Below are positions 54,041 through 62,408 of a stretch of 64,000 bases of DNA, piece after piece. This stretch comes from CAMPKL01 sp963817465 (GTDB lineage: Bacteria > Acidobacteriota > Terriglobia > Bryobacterales > UBA6623). The notes below the pieces were generated by a model. It ran no database searches. It saw nothing but the letters and a program-made list of their open reading frames with translations, and was not told where the DNA came from. Location of the stretch: NCBI GenBank assembly GCA_963817465.1, contig CAWFOP010000015.1:1-64000 (forward strand), written 5' to 3'. Positions within the stretch are counted from its first letter, which is position 1, and every line of letters starts with the position of its first letter. The translations under genes and the position numbers were made by a program.

Positions 54041-54189
54041 TTGAGTACGAAAGTACTATTGAAGACGCAAAGTACGTCTTCGGCTAGGGGGCTATCTCGG
54101 AGGGCCGCAGGTCGACTGGGAGGCGTTCCCGCCGAATTAATCGGCATAGGAGCTGTCTATTTCATGATGCATTCAAGTACCCCAAGTAC
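54020..54189 (+). repeat. Paired GTAC boxes around a small-gene promoter
   Basis: GTAC occurs at 54020, 54029, 54045, 54053, 54072, 54177 and 54186; three pairs are spaced 8-9 bases apart. The 54044-54057 pair is a perfect AGTAC-GAAA-GTACT inverted repeat. In GC-rich DNA this density is striking, so they may be operators or binding sites for an unknown regulator. Confidence 0.45.
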
Positions 54190-54382
54190 TCATACCCCGG
54201 CTGGCAGCGCGCGTATACGGCGCCTTGCCGGCATGAACGTGTTTTGCGGGCAAGACGAAGCCGCCTTGCGCTCGACTCTGGCTGATTTGAAGGCCGATCT
54301 CGAGCAAGTGAATCGCATGATCCGGGTCTTGGAGTGGGCCAACGCACGGCCCGCTGGGCAAGGCTTAAACGCGGCGGATTGA
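54164..54382 (+). CDS. Small protein with a predicted C-terminal helix, unknown function
   Basis: A 72-residue product from ATG 54164, with AGGAG 11 bases upstream, a promoter candidate at 54012-54040 and a strong terminator at 54411-54447: a complete small transcription unit. The C-terminal half (DEAALRSTLADLKADLEQ, then NRMIRVLEWA) is a likely amphipathic or coiled-coil helix; the N-terminal half is rich in Ser/Thr/Pro. The same frame opens earlier at a TTG (54041), but that would start before transcription. No family recognised; a small regulator acting on the GTAC boxes is only a guess. Confidence 0.45.
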   Translation: MMHSSTPSTHTPAGSARIRRLAGMNVFCGQDEAALRSTLADLKADLEQVNRMIRVLEWANARPAGQGLNAAD

Positions 54383-54408
54383 GCGAAAGGAAATCGATCC
54401 GTTATGCT
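54379..54408 (+). promoter_or_regulatory. Promoter candidate of the dehydrogenase gene
   Basis: TTGAGC (54379-54384), 18 bases, TATGCT (54403-54408), overlapping the end of the small gene. Transcription would begin just inside the terminator hairpin. Confidence 0.4.
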
Positions 54409-54410
54409 TG

Positions 54411-54447
54411 AGGCTCCTGGCGGTGACCGCATCGACAGGGGCCTTTT
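54411..54447 (+). terminator. Strong intrinsic terminator ending the small gene, adjoining the dehydrogenase start
   Basis: AGGCTCCTG (54411-54419) pairs with CAGGGGCCT (54436-54444) with one G-U pair, and an inner GCGG/CCGC pair can form, followed by TTTT. It lies 4-7 bases before the dehydrogenase ATG (54451), so it covers that gene's ribosome site. Confidence 0.65.
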
Positions 54448-54450
54448 CAT

Positions 54451-55434
54451 ATGCGGCAAGTCACTCTGAACCGACCCGGCGAATTCGAAGCGGGAAGCGC
54501 CGGCATCCCCAAACCGGGTCCCGGGGAGGCTTTGGTCCGCGTTCGCCGCATCGGAGTCTGCGGCACGGACCTCCACGCCTTCGCCGGGCGCCAACCCTTC
54601 TTCAGTTATCCCCGCATTCTTGGACATGAGCTTGGGGTGGAAGTGCTCGAGGCGCCCGAGAACGAATTCGGCGTCCGCGCCGGAGACCATTGCGCTGTCG
54701 AGCCTTACGTCAACAACCCAGCGAGCCATGCGAGCCGGTTGGGCCGTCCGAACTGCTGCGAAGAGCTGCAAGTGCTCGGAGTTCACGTCGACGGCGGCAT
54801 GCGCGGAGTCATCTCCGTCCCGGTAAGGCTGTTGCACAAGTCCGACAAGCTCAGCTTCGAGCAATTGGCGCTGGTCGAGACGCTGGGCATCGGCCAACAC
54901 GCGGTCGAGCGCAGCGGCATCGGAGAGGGACGCGAGGCGCTGGTGATCGGCGCCGGGCCGATCGGGCTGGCGGCGACGCAGTTTTTGCTGGCCGCGGGTG
55001 CGAAGCCCGTGTCGCTCGACATCAGCCCCGAGCGCCGCGAGTTCGTCGCGGGACTGGGCGTCGAGGCAGTGGACAACGTCGGGGACCGCCTTTTCGATTT
55101 CGTCTTCGATGCCACGGGCAGCAAGGCCTCGATGGAGAAGTCGTTCGACTATTGCGCCCACGGCGCACGGCTGGTTTTCATCGGTCTTATCCAAGACCGC
55201 ATCTCGTTCGACGACCCGTCCTTCCACCGCAAAGAGCTCACCCTGATGTCGAGCCGCAACAGCGCGCACGCCTTCCCCCGCATCATCGAGATGATCGAAC
55301 AGGGCCGCATCGACACCGGTCCGTGGGTCAACCAACGCCTGCTGCTCAAGGATGTCGTAACCGATTTCGTGGGCCTGCGGCAGAAGCCGGATCTGGTCAA
55401 GGCCGTCATCGAGGTCGAAGACAGCGACGCTTGA
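54451..55434 (+). CDS. Zinc-binding alcohol dehydrogenase (MDR) family protein
   Basis: 327 residues. The catalytic-zinc part (IGVCGTDLHAFAGRQPFFSY, then LGHELGVEVLEAP) and Rossmann part (ALVIGAGPIGLAATQFLLAAGA) are those of medium-chain, threonine or sugar-alcohol-type dehydrogenases. The structural-zinc lobe is altered: around RPNCCEELQV only a short Cys cluster remains. The substrate is not predictable. ATG 54451 is forced by the family start (RQVTLNRPGEFEAG). The region just before it is a terminator hairpin. Confidence 0.82.
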   Translation: MRQVTLNRPGEFEAGSAGIPKPGPGEALVRVRRIGVCGTDLHAFAGRQPFFSYPRILGHELGVEVLEAPENEFGVRAGDHCAVEPYVNNPASHASRLGRPNCCEELQVLGVHVDGGMRGVISVPVRLLHKSDKLSFEQLALVETLGIGQHAVERSGIGEGREALVIGAGPIGLAATQFLLAAGAKPVSLDISPERREFVAGLGVEAVDNVGDRLFDFVFDATGSKASMEKSFDYCAHGARLVFIGLIQDRISFDDPSFHRKELTLMSSRNSAHAFPRIIEMIEQGRIDTGPWVNQRLLLKDVVTDFVGLRQKPDLVKAVIEVEDSDA

Positions 55435-55473
55435 CGAGCGAAACAATCGCAGCGCCCGGTTCCTCTACCGGAT

Positions 55474-55947
55474 GTGAAGTTCAGCGCCCGCACCACCGTT
55501 TTTCTCGCAGTCCTGGCATCGGCCGCATGCAGTCCTTTGCATGAGACCCGAAATCAAAGGGAGGGTCAAGACCGCAATATCGAGGCGTCGGTCGCCCAAC
55601 CGGACGACTTTCTTTACCGCCAAATCGAGTTTGACGGCGCCGTCCAGCGCGTGTTCGGCAAGTGTGCGTTCGAGGTGACCGATGAGACGTCCGGCTTTTT
55701 TGACGAGTCCCTGCTCGTTTTGTGCACTACCGAACCGACCGCCGAAAACGGCGGTTTCGTTCCGCCCACTCTTCATGCCGGCGATCACCTGCACTTGAAG
55801 GGGGACATCCGCGAGATGACCCGCAAAGAGTACGAATACAAGACCGCCGCAACGGTTCCAACGGACGACTTCGGCGCTCGCGAAACGCGTCCGACCCTGT
55901 GGGCCGACAGCTTCGAGATCATCCCCAAGAAGCCCTCCGGCAGCTAG
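55474..55947 (+). CDS. Putative lipoprotein of unknown function
   Basis: 157 residues from GTG 55474 with a clear lipobox (VFLAVLASAACSP), so a lipid-anchored periplasmic or outer-membrane protein. The mature part has two cysteines (GKCAFEVTDE, LVLCTTEPT) that may form a disulfide and a compact beta-rich pattern (YRQIEFDGAVQRVFGK, GDHLHLKGDIREMTR). No family recognised. It starts 39 bases after the dehydrogenase stop, possibly on the same message. Confidence 0.6.
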   Translation: MKFSARTTVFLAVLASAACSPLHETRNQREGQDRNIEASVAQPDDFLYRQIEFDGAVQRVFGKCAFEVTDETSGFFDESLLVLCTTEPTAENGGFVPPTLHAGDHLHLKGDIREMTRKEYEYKTAATVPTDDFGARETRPTLWADSFEIIPKKPSGS

Positions 55948-55983
55948 TCAGCCGTTCGAGTGCGACGCCTAGGAGCGAAACGC

Positions 55984-57396
55984 CTAAGAACGAAACTGGG
56001 CGTAGGGATCCCACTGCGGCTTGCGATGGTCGGCCGGGACCGCATCCAGAGCCGCGCGCAACTTCGCGCGCGCCGCCTCCGCTTCAGGCGATCCTGCCCC
56101 CTTCGCAATAGGGTTCTGCTCGAGCACATCGTTCGGAACGTCGTACAGCCGGCCGTCATCGTAGAGCTTGAAGCGCTTCGTGCGAGCCCACAGGCTCAAT
56201 TCCGGAAAGCGCTCCTTGCCCCAGCCCGGCTTGGGGTCGTGCCAGCAAATGATGATGTCCTTGGGATGACCTTCGAGGCCGTGAAGCTGCGGAACGAAGC
56301 TCACGCCGTCGATCGTCCTACCCTCCGGCGGCGTCCCGCCGCCGATCTCGGCCAGCGTGGGAAAGAAGTCAGTCGAGTCGATCAGATCGTCGTTGACGGT
56401 TCCGGCCGGCGTCGTGCCCTTCCAGTTGGCGATCAGAGGCACATGCGTACCGGCGTCGGTGGGCTCGCCCTTGCCGCCCTTGACGACCTTGTCGCCCATC
56501 ATCGATGTGACTTCCAGCGGCGTTCCGTTGTCGCCGAAGAAGAGGATCAGCGTGTTCTCGCGAATGCCCAGCTCGTCCACTTTCGCAACCAGCCGCCCCA
56601 CGACTTCATCCATGTACTCGACCATGTCGCCGAAGTTGTCTTTCGCCGAGGACGCGAGCCGGTCGCCGGTCTCCCAAGTCTTGCTATGCGGCGTCGGGTT
56701 GAACGGGCCGTGCGTCAGAGCCATCGGGTAGTAGACGAAGAACGGTTCGTCCTTGTGGCGCTCCATGAAGCCGTTGATGTGCTCCTCGTACAGATCGGGG
56801 CCGTACTTGCCCTTGGCGTTCTCCACGAGCTGACCGTTGTCGATGATCGTGGGGTCGGCGTACCGCGAGCCCTTTTCCTCGGTGTGCCGCGCGTGCCACA
56901 CGAACCAATCGTCGAAGCCGGCGTCTTCCGGGCGCATGCCCAGGCCGCGGAACTCAGGCTCGAAGTCGGGCGGGTTATAGCTCCAGAGCTGCCACTTGCC
57001 CGAGATGCAGGTCTTGTAGCCCGCCTTCGACATCATGTGCCCGAACGTCCGCTCGTGCGGATCGAGCACGCCGAACGCCTTCCAGTTGCGGAAATTGTAC
57101 TCCCCGGTCATGAGCTCCACCCGCGTCGGGGTGCAGAGCGGCTGAGCGTAGCCGTTGTCGAAGCGGATTCCCTCCGCGGCCAGGCGATCGAGATGCGGCG
57201 TCTTGTATGACGTTCCGCCGTAGCAGCCGAGCGTCTCGTAGCCCAGGTCGTCGGCCAAGATCAGGATGATGTTCGGCTTGCGGGCGGCGGCCTCGGGTTG
57301 TTCGGCAGGCTCTGAACCGCAGCCTGACAGCGCCGCGGCGAAGCCGACTGCGGCAGTCTCGAGGAAACGTCGACGATCGAGCATGTCGACCATCAT
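55984..57396 (-). CDS. Sulfatase with Tat-type lipoprotein signal
   Basis: 470 residues. PNIILILADDLGYETLGCYGG holds the metal-binding Asp pair, LCTPTRVELMTG the formylglycine site (Cys88 in CxPxR, converted by a formylglycine-generating enzyme), and GKWQLW and FFGDNGTPLE complete the alkaline-phosphatase-superfamily sulfatase. The N-terminus (DRRRFLETAAVGFAAALSGCG) combines a twin-arginine motif and a lipobox, so it is exported folded and lipid-anchored. It probably removes sulfate from a polysaccharide or steroid-like ester. A start at 57384 (MLDRRR) is equally likely. It converges on the lipoprotein gene. Confidence 0.9.
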   Translation of the reverse strand: MMVDMLDRRRFLETAAVGFAAALSGCGSEPAEQPEAAARKPNIILILADDLGYETLGCYGGTSYKTPHLDRLAAEGIRFDNGYAQPLCTPTRVELMTGEYNFRNWKAFGVLDPHERTFGHMMSKAGYKTCISGKWQLWSYNPPDFEPEFRGLGMRPEDAGFDDWFVWHARHTEEKGSRYADPTIIDNGQLVENAKGKYGPDLYEEHINGFMERHKDEPFFVYYPMALTHGPFNPTPHSKTWETGDRLASSAKDNFGDMVEYMDEVVGRLVAKVDELGIRENTLILFFGDNGTPLEVTSMMGDKVVKGGKGEPTDAGTHVPLIANWKGTTPAGTVNDDLIDSTDFFPTLAEIGGGTPPEGRTIDGVSFVPQLHGLEGHPKDIIICWHDPKPGWGKERFPELSLWARTKRFKLYDDGRLYDVPNDVLEQNPIAKGAGSPEAEAARAKLRAALDAVPADHRKPQWDPYAQFRS

Positions 57397-57419
57397 ACGA
57401 GAGCGTCCGACGGCGGCGC

Positions 57420-58805
57420 TCAGACGTTGATCTTGTTCAATCCGTTGTGAGCCGCGACCTTGTAGGCCTCCGCGAAGGTGGGGAAATTGAACACGGCGTC
57501 GCGGAAGTATTCAACCGAGCCGTCGTGATCGAGCACCGCTTGGCCGATGTGGACGATGTCGGTCGCCGAGGGTCCCAGCACGTGAACGGCGAGCAGCTTC
57601 AGCGTCTCGCGGTGAAACAACAGCTTGAGGATTCCATTGCGGCCGCCGGAGATCTGCACCCGCGATAACTCACAGAAGCGCGCGATGCCCGTCTCGTAGG
57701 GCACCGACTTTTCAGTCAATTCCTCCTCGGTCGGCCCAATCATCGAGATCTCGGGAATCGTGTAGATGCCGTAAGGCAAGCGCGTTCCGATCTTGCCGGC
57801 CGGCGCGCCGAACGCATGCTGCGCGGCGATGCGTCCCTGTTCCATCGAGGTCGATGCCAGCGCGGGAAATCCAATGATGTCGCCGACGGCGTAGATGTGG
57901 TCCACCGCTGTCTGGAAATGGCCGTTGACCTGCAGCCGTCCGCGGTCGTCGGCCGCTAGGCCGACCGCTTCCAGGTTGAGAGCGGCCGAGGCGCCGACGC
58001 GGCCCGCGGCGAGCATCATCGAATCGCTCTTGAATTGCTTGCCGCTCTTGGTGCGGACCAGCACCTTGTCCTCGTTCGTCTTGGTGACCGAGTCCACTTC
58101 TTCGCCGAAACGCAGAGTGATGCCGTCTTCGCGCATCTGGTAGTAGAAGTCGTCCTCGATCTCGTCGTCGACAAAGTCGAGGGGCCGGTTGCGACGGTCA
58201 ATCAACGTCACCTGCACGCCGAGCGTTCGGAATATCGTGGCGTACTCGCAACCGACGATGCCTGCGCCGACGAAGATCATGCTGCGCGGGATCTCTTTGA
58301 GCTTCAGCAGGCCGTCGGAGTCGATGATGCTGTGGTCGTCAAACTCGAAGCCGTCGGGCCGCGTCGGCCGCGAGCCGACCGCGATGACGATCTTGTCCGC
58401 CTTCAACAAGCGGGTTCCGTCTTCTTCGGCGACTTCGATGGTGTAGGGGTCGATGAATCGAGCCGTGCCCGCCGCCACATCGACATAGTTGCGAATCAAC
58501 TGGTCGCGCACGATGTCGACTTCTCTCTCGATGACCCGCTGGGTTCGAAAGTTCAGATCCTCCATCGTGATCCGCTCTTTCACGCGGTAGGCGGCCCCGT
58601 AGACTTCCCGCACACGCGTGCCGGCCAGGTATGCCGCCGCCTCCCGCAAAGTCTTACTGGGGATTGTTCCGCGATGCAGGGATGTGCCGCCCACCGAGAA
58701 GTTGCGCTCGACGATGGCGGCGCGCTTTCCGAGCTTGGAGGCGGCGATCGCGGCCTTCTGCCCAGCCGGACCGCTGCCGATCACGACGAGATCGTATTCG
58801 GACAT
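57420..58805 (-). CDS. sthA: Soluble pyridine nucleotide transhydrogenase (SthA-like)
   Basis: 461 residues, flavoprotein disulfide reductase fold. YDLVVIGSGPAGQKAAIAA binds FAD; the redox-disulfide position reads GGTSLHRGTIPSKTLREA, so the catalytic cysteines of lipoamide dehydrogenases are missing, as in the energy-independent transhydrogenase that balances NADH and NADPH. VGAGIVGCEYATIFRTLG is the NAD(P) motif and HIYAVGDIIGFPALASTS the second FAD site. I prefer ATG 58805 (MSEYDLVV) over 58820. It follows the ABC ATPase gene by about 60 bases and ends beside the sulfatase. Confidence 0.9.
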   Translation of the reverse strand: MSEYDLVVIGSGPAGQKAAIAASKLGKRAAIVERNFSVGGTSLHRGTIPSKTLREAAAYLAGTRVREVYGAAYRVKERITMEDLNFRTQRVIEREVDIVRDQLIRNYVDVAAGTARFIDPYTIEVAEEDGTRLLKADKIVIAVGSRPTRPDGFEFDDHSIIDSDGLLKLKEIPRSMIFVGAGIVGCEYATIFRTLGVQVTLIDRRNRPLDFVDDEIEDDFYYQMREDGITLRFGEEVDSVTKTNEDKVLVRTKSGKQFKSDSMMLAAGRVGASAALNLEAVGLAADDRGRLQVNGHFQTAVDHIYAVGDIIGFPALASTSMEQGRIAAQHAFGAPAGKIGTRLPYGIYTIPEISMIGPTEEELTEKSVPYETGIARFCELSRVQISGGRNGILKLLFHRETLKLLAVHVLGPSATDIVHIGQAVLDHDGSVEYFRDAVFNFPTFAEAYKVAAHNGLNKINV

Positions 58806-58866
58806 AGATGAAGCCCCCATTGTAGTGAAGGCCCTCGCTCACCCCGGTCGCCCCGGCCGGGAACCT

Positions 58867-59886
58867 TCAACCCTGCTGCAACTCGGCGACGGACGTTCCC
58901 GTGTAGATGCGCCGAATGATCGCTTCGATCGACTCTTCCTCGATGTAGATGTCGCGGACGTCGACAGCCGCCACAACGCGCCGGATGACCTCTCCCGTCG
59001 AATGGTCGTCGCGGTCGAAAACGAGCCGATAGGTCAGGTCGTCGTCGCGCCGGCAAGCGACGTTCTCCATGCCGAGCGCTTCGAGTTGCGCGCCCTGCCC
59101 GACGTCCTTGAGCTCAAAGCGCACCTGCGTCTGACGCCACAACATGCGCTTGAGCTCCTGTAGCGGGCCGTCGAACAGGATGCGCCCCTTGTCGACGATC
59201 ATCAGCCGGTCGCACAACTCCTCGATATCGGCGAGATCGTGCGTCGTCAACAGCATCGTGACGCCGAACTCGTCGTTGATCTCGCGCAGGAATCGTCGAA
59301 TGGATTCCTTGGCGATCAGGTCGAGACCGATCGTGGGTTCGTCGAGAAACAGCAGCGGCGGGTTGTGCAGCAGGGCGGCCGCGACGTCGCAGCGCATGCG
59401 TTGGCCCAGGCTAAGCTTGCGGACGGGCTGTTGCAGGAAGCTGCCGAGCTCGAGGATCTCGTCGAAGCGGGCCAGGCGCGCCTTGTAGTCGGCGTCCGAA
59501 ACTTCGTAGATCTCCTTGAGCAAACGGAACGACTCGACCACCGGAATATCCCACCAGAGCTGCGTGCGCTGGCCGAACACGGCCCCGATCGTGCGGGTGT
59601 ACGCCATGCGCTGGCGGTAGGGGATCAGGCCGTTCGCGGTCACCTCGCCCGACGTGGGGGTGAGAATGCCCGTCAGCATCTTCACGGAGGTGGATTTGCC
59701 CGCGCCGTTCGGGCCGATGTACCCGACCATCTCCCCCGGTTCGACGACGAAAGAGATGCCGTCCACGGCGCGCAGAGTGGAGTAGTCGCGGTCGAACAGA
59801 TCGCGAACCGCGCCCGACAATCCTTCCCGGCGAGTCGACGAACGAAACTCCTTCACCAAATTGACTGCTTCGATTCTTCCGAGCAT
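58867..59886 (-). CDS. ABC-2 type transporter ATP-binding protein
   Basis: 339 residues. Walker A YIGPNGAGKSTSVKML, signature LSLGQRMRCDVAAAL, Walker B LLFLDEPTIGLDL and the H-loop TTHDLADIEE are intact; the insertion before Walker A and the C-terminal regulatory-like region (after VDKGRILFDG) are those of the daunorubicin/NodI or YhaQ-type exporters. No permease gene is adjacent, which is unusual because such ATPases normally sit beside an ABC-2 membrane gene. ATG 59886. Confidence 0.9.
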   Translation of the reverse strand: MLGRIEAVNLVKEFRSSTRREGLSGAVRDLFDRDYSTLRAVDGISFVVEPGEMVGYIGPNGAGKSTSVKMLTGILTPTSGEVTANGLIPYRQRMAYTRTIGAVFGQRTQLWWDIPVVESFRLLKEIYEVSDADYKARLARFDEILELGSFLQQPVRKLSLGQRMRCDVAAALLHNPPLLFLDEPTIGLDLIAKESIRRFLREINDEFGVTMLLTTHDLADIEELCDRLMIVDKGRILFDGPLQELKRMLWRQTQVRFELKDVGQGAQLEALGMENVACRRDDDLTYRLVFDRDDHSTGEVIRRVVAAVDVRDIYIEEESIEAIIRRIYTGTSVAELQQG

Positions 59887-59986
59887 CGCCGCCCATCGGC
59901 CATTCTATCGAAGCGGCCGCGTCGACCCGCGTGCGAGGCTTGCCGCGGCGACGGCGGCTGATCGTTATCGATCAAGACCCATCTCC

Positions 59987-60015
59987 TTGATTCGATATCC
60001 CGATTCGCGTACGAT
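59987..60015 (+). promoter_or_regulatory. Probable promoter of the tetratricopeptide-like gene
   Basis: TTGATT (59987-59992), 17 bases, TACGAT (60010-60015), identical in both hexamers and spacing to the mltD promoter candidate; 42 bases before ATG 60058. Confidence 0.5.
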
Positions 60016-60057
60016 GACAGCGCTCGAAGGCCGAACGCTCAAGCCAAAGGAACCGAG

Positions 60058-61200
60058 ATGAAACGAATCGCCGCCTTGCTCGCCGTCGCCTGCTGCGCCG
60101 CCATGATCTGCTGGGGCCAAGTCAGCTTACAGGCGCCCGAAATCAACGCCGAAACCGAAGACGGCGCCATGATCGCCGAAGCCGCATCGGCCGCCGACAC
60201 CCAGACCAAGATCGGCATCCTCGAAAAATTCGTCAACCAGTTCCCGGACAGCAAGTACATCGGCTATGCGCTGTTGCAGCTCCAGAACGCCTACGTCGAG
60301 ACGAAACAAAACGAGAAGACCGTCGAAGCGGGCAAGCGCCTGATCGAGTTGGCTCCGGACAACATCGAGGTGCGCCACAACACCAACCAGGCCCTGGTCG
60401 CATTGCAGCGCTGGGACGAGCTGTATCCCATGCTCGTCGAGACCAAGCCTCTAGCCGAGAAGGTCGCTTCGGCCCCGAAGCCCGCGGACGCCGACGCAGG
60501 CACGTGGCAGGGGCAGGTCGACTACGCCTCCGGCGTCAGCCAATACGTCGAATGGGCGATGAACGCCGCGATGACGCAGCAGGCCGATCCGAAGCAAAAG
60601 GTTCGCTGGCTGGACGTGCTCCGCGAGAACTACCCCGACGGCGAATACGCCAAGGGCCTCACGGCGCAGTACGTGGCCGCCTACCAACAGCAAGGGGACA
60701 TCACCAAGGCCGTCGAATGGGCCCAGAAGGCTGTCGATGACGGCGCTGTCGACGAAACATACGAATACCTGCTCGCCGAAGGCGCATTGAACAACCAGGA
60801 CAACGCGGCGGCGAAGGAACATGCCGAGAAGGCGCTGTCGATCCTCGCAGCCAAGGAAAAGCCCGCCAACATCAGCGAGGAGCAGTGGGCGGCGCAAAAG
60901 GCCAGGATGGAGGCATACGCCAAGTTCGACCTTGGTCGCGCCTGGGTGGCCGGCAACACCAAAGATGACTTCCGCACCGCGCGCGCGTCTCTGCTCGAGT
61001 CCGTCGACGTGCTCAAGGCTGAAGGCGGTCCCCGCTATGAGGTGCTCGCCTACCTGCTGGGCGTCTGCTACGTGCAACTCGACATCCGCGGCGACAACAT
61101 CCAAAAAGCGCTGTTCTGGATGACGGAAGCCGCCAATTCCGAGGGGCCCTACCAAGCTCAGGCGAAGGAAGCGCTCACGAAGATCAAGGCGGCGATGTAG
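60058..61200 (+). CDS. Secreted tetratricopeptide-repeat-like protein
   Basis: 380 residues with a signal peptide (MKRIAALLAVACCAAMICWGQ). The rest is helical and repeats a tetratricopeptide-like pattern: NQFPDSKYIGYALLQLQNAY, PDNIEVRHNTNQALVALQR, GDITKAVEWAQKAVDDG and NNQDNAAAKEHAEKALSIL. Such proteins are scaffolds for protein contacts, often in outer-membrane or secretion systems; the partner is not evident. AAGGAACC lies just before the ATG. Probably monocistronic, with 59 bases before the kinase gene. Confidence 0.75.
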   Translation: MKRIAALLAVACCAAMICWGQVSLQAPEINAETEDGAMIAEAASAADTQTKIGILEKFVNQFPDSKYIGYALLQLQNAYVETKQNEKTVEAGKRLIELAPDNIEVRHNTNQALVALQRWDELYPMLVETKPLAEKVASAPKPADADAGTWQGQVDYASGVSQYVEWAMNAAMTQQADPKQKVRWLDVLRENYPDGEYAKGLTAQYVAAYQQQGDITKAVEWAQKAVDDGAVDETYEYLLAEGALNNQDNAAAKEHAEKALSILAAKEKPANISEEQWAAQKARMEAYAKFDLGRAWVAGNTKDDFRTARASLLESVDVLKAEGGPRYEVLAYLLGVCYVQLDIRGDNIQKALFWMTEAANSEGPYQAQAKEALTKIKAAM

Positions 61201-61259
61201 CGCAAGGCGGGCGAGACGGCGCGCGCATCCGAGCCCGCGCCGCGATACCCTGGCCTTTC

Positions 61260-62375
61260 ATGCGCATTCTGGTCCCGAACCTCGGCTCGACGTCTCTCAA
61301 ATACCAGCTCATCGAGTTTCCCGGCGAGCGCGTGTTGGCGAAGGGGTGTCTGGAGCGCATCGGACGCCCACTCGGTGACGCGGCGTCTTATCGAGAGGCG
61401 ATCGAAAAGACGCTGGCGGCGGGAGAGGCGCCCGACGGCGTGGGATTCAAAGCCGTTCATGCGGGGCCGCACTACCGCGGAACGTTTCGCGTCGACGACG
61501 GTCTGCTGGCCGCCCTCCGCGAATACGAACCGGCCGCGCCGCTGCACAACGGCATCTACCTCTCGGGCATCGGCGTTTTCCACGAGTTGAGGCCCGACCT
61601 GCCGCTGGTCGCCGTCCTCGAAACAGGATTCCATCGCACGATCCCCGAGCACGCCGCCATCTACGGCGTGCCCCAGGCGTGGCGCCGGGAATATGGCATA
61701 CAGCGCTACGGCTTCCACGGCGCCTCGCACCGCTACATCAGCGGCCGCGCGGCGGAATTTTTGGGACGTGACGCCGCCGAGCTGCGCGTCATTTCCTGCC
61801 ATTTGGGCGGCAGCTCTTCGATTTGCGCAATCAAGGGGGGGCGCTCGGCGGACGTGACCATGGGATTCTCGCCGCAGTCAGGCCTGGAGAACGCCACGCG
61901 CCACGGCGATCTCGATCCCTTCGCGGTCCTGTTCCTGATGGATCGCCTCGGCTGGTCGACCGAGCAAGCGCGCGAGCATTTGCTCTGTGAAGGCGGCTTG
62001 GCGGGAGTCTCGGGCATCGCCGGCGGCGATCTGCGCGACCTGCAAGCGGCTTCCGAGAAGGGGTCGGAAAGCGCCGCACTGGCGCTCGAGACCTTCGCCT
62101 ACCAGATCCGCAAGACCATCGGCGCTTATGCGGCCGCGATGGCAGGCGTCGACGCGGTGGTCTTCACGGGCGGCATCGGTGAGAACTCCTCCTGGCTCCG
62201 CGCCCGGGCGCTCGAAGGCCTAGGGTTTCTGGGCATCGAGATCGACGTAGCGAAGAACCGCGAAGCCGGCGACCGCGCTGTTTCTCCCGCCGGCGCGGCC
62301 GTCGATGTGCTGGTGCTCGCGACGAACGAAGAGATCGTGGTGGCCCGCGAAACCGCCAAACTGCTCCAGGGCTAG
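61260..62375 (+). CDS. Acetate kinase-like (acetokinase family) protein with altered catalytic residues
   Basis: 371 residues. The fold is clear: VPNLGSTSLKYQL at the start, RYGFHGASHRYI, HLGGSSSI, ATRHGDLDP and TNEEIVVARETAKLL. Acetate kinases move phosphate between acetate and ATP. Three positions differ when aligned by motif to Methanosarcina AckA: the catalytic Arg91 is Lys64, the catalytic Asp148 is Glu121 and the Asn211 of the HLGNG loop is replaced by Gly-Ser. Arg241 and the late Glu are kept. It may use another acid or be weakly active. The stop is 33 bases before the next gene. Confidence 0.82.
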   Translation: MRILVPNLGSTSLKYQLIEFPGERVLAKGCLERIGRPLGDAASYREAIEKTLAAGEAPDGVGFKAVHAGPHYRGTFRVDDGLLAALREYEPAAPLHNGIYLSGIGVFHELRPDLPLVAVLETGFHRTIPEHAAIYGVPQAWRREYGIQRYGFHGASHRYISGRAAEFLGRDAAELRVISCHLGGSSSICAIKGGRSADVTMGFSPQSGLENATRHGDLDPFAVLFLMDRLGWSTEQAREHLLCEGGLAGVSGIAGGDLRDLQAASEKGSESAALALETFAYQIRKTIGAYAAAMAGVDAVVFTGGIGENSSWLRARALEGLGFLGIEIDVAKNREAGDRAVSPAGAAVDVLVLATNEEIVVARETAKLLQG

Positions 62376-62408
62376 CGCTGGACTGGTAGACTCAGAATCA
62401 GAACGTCA

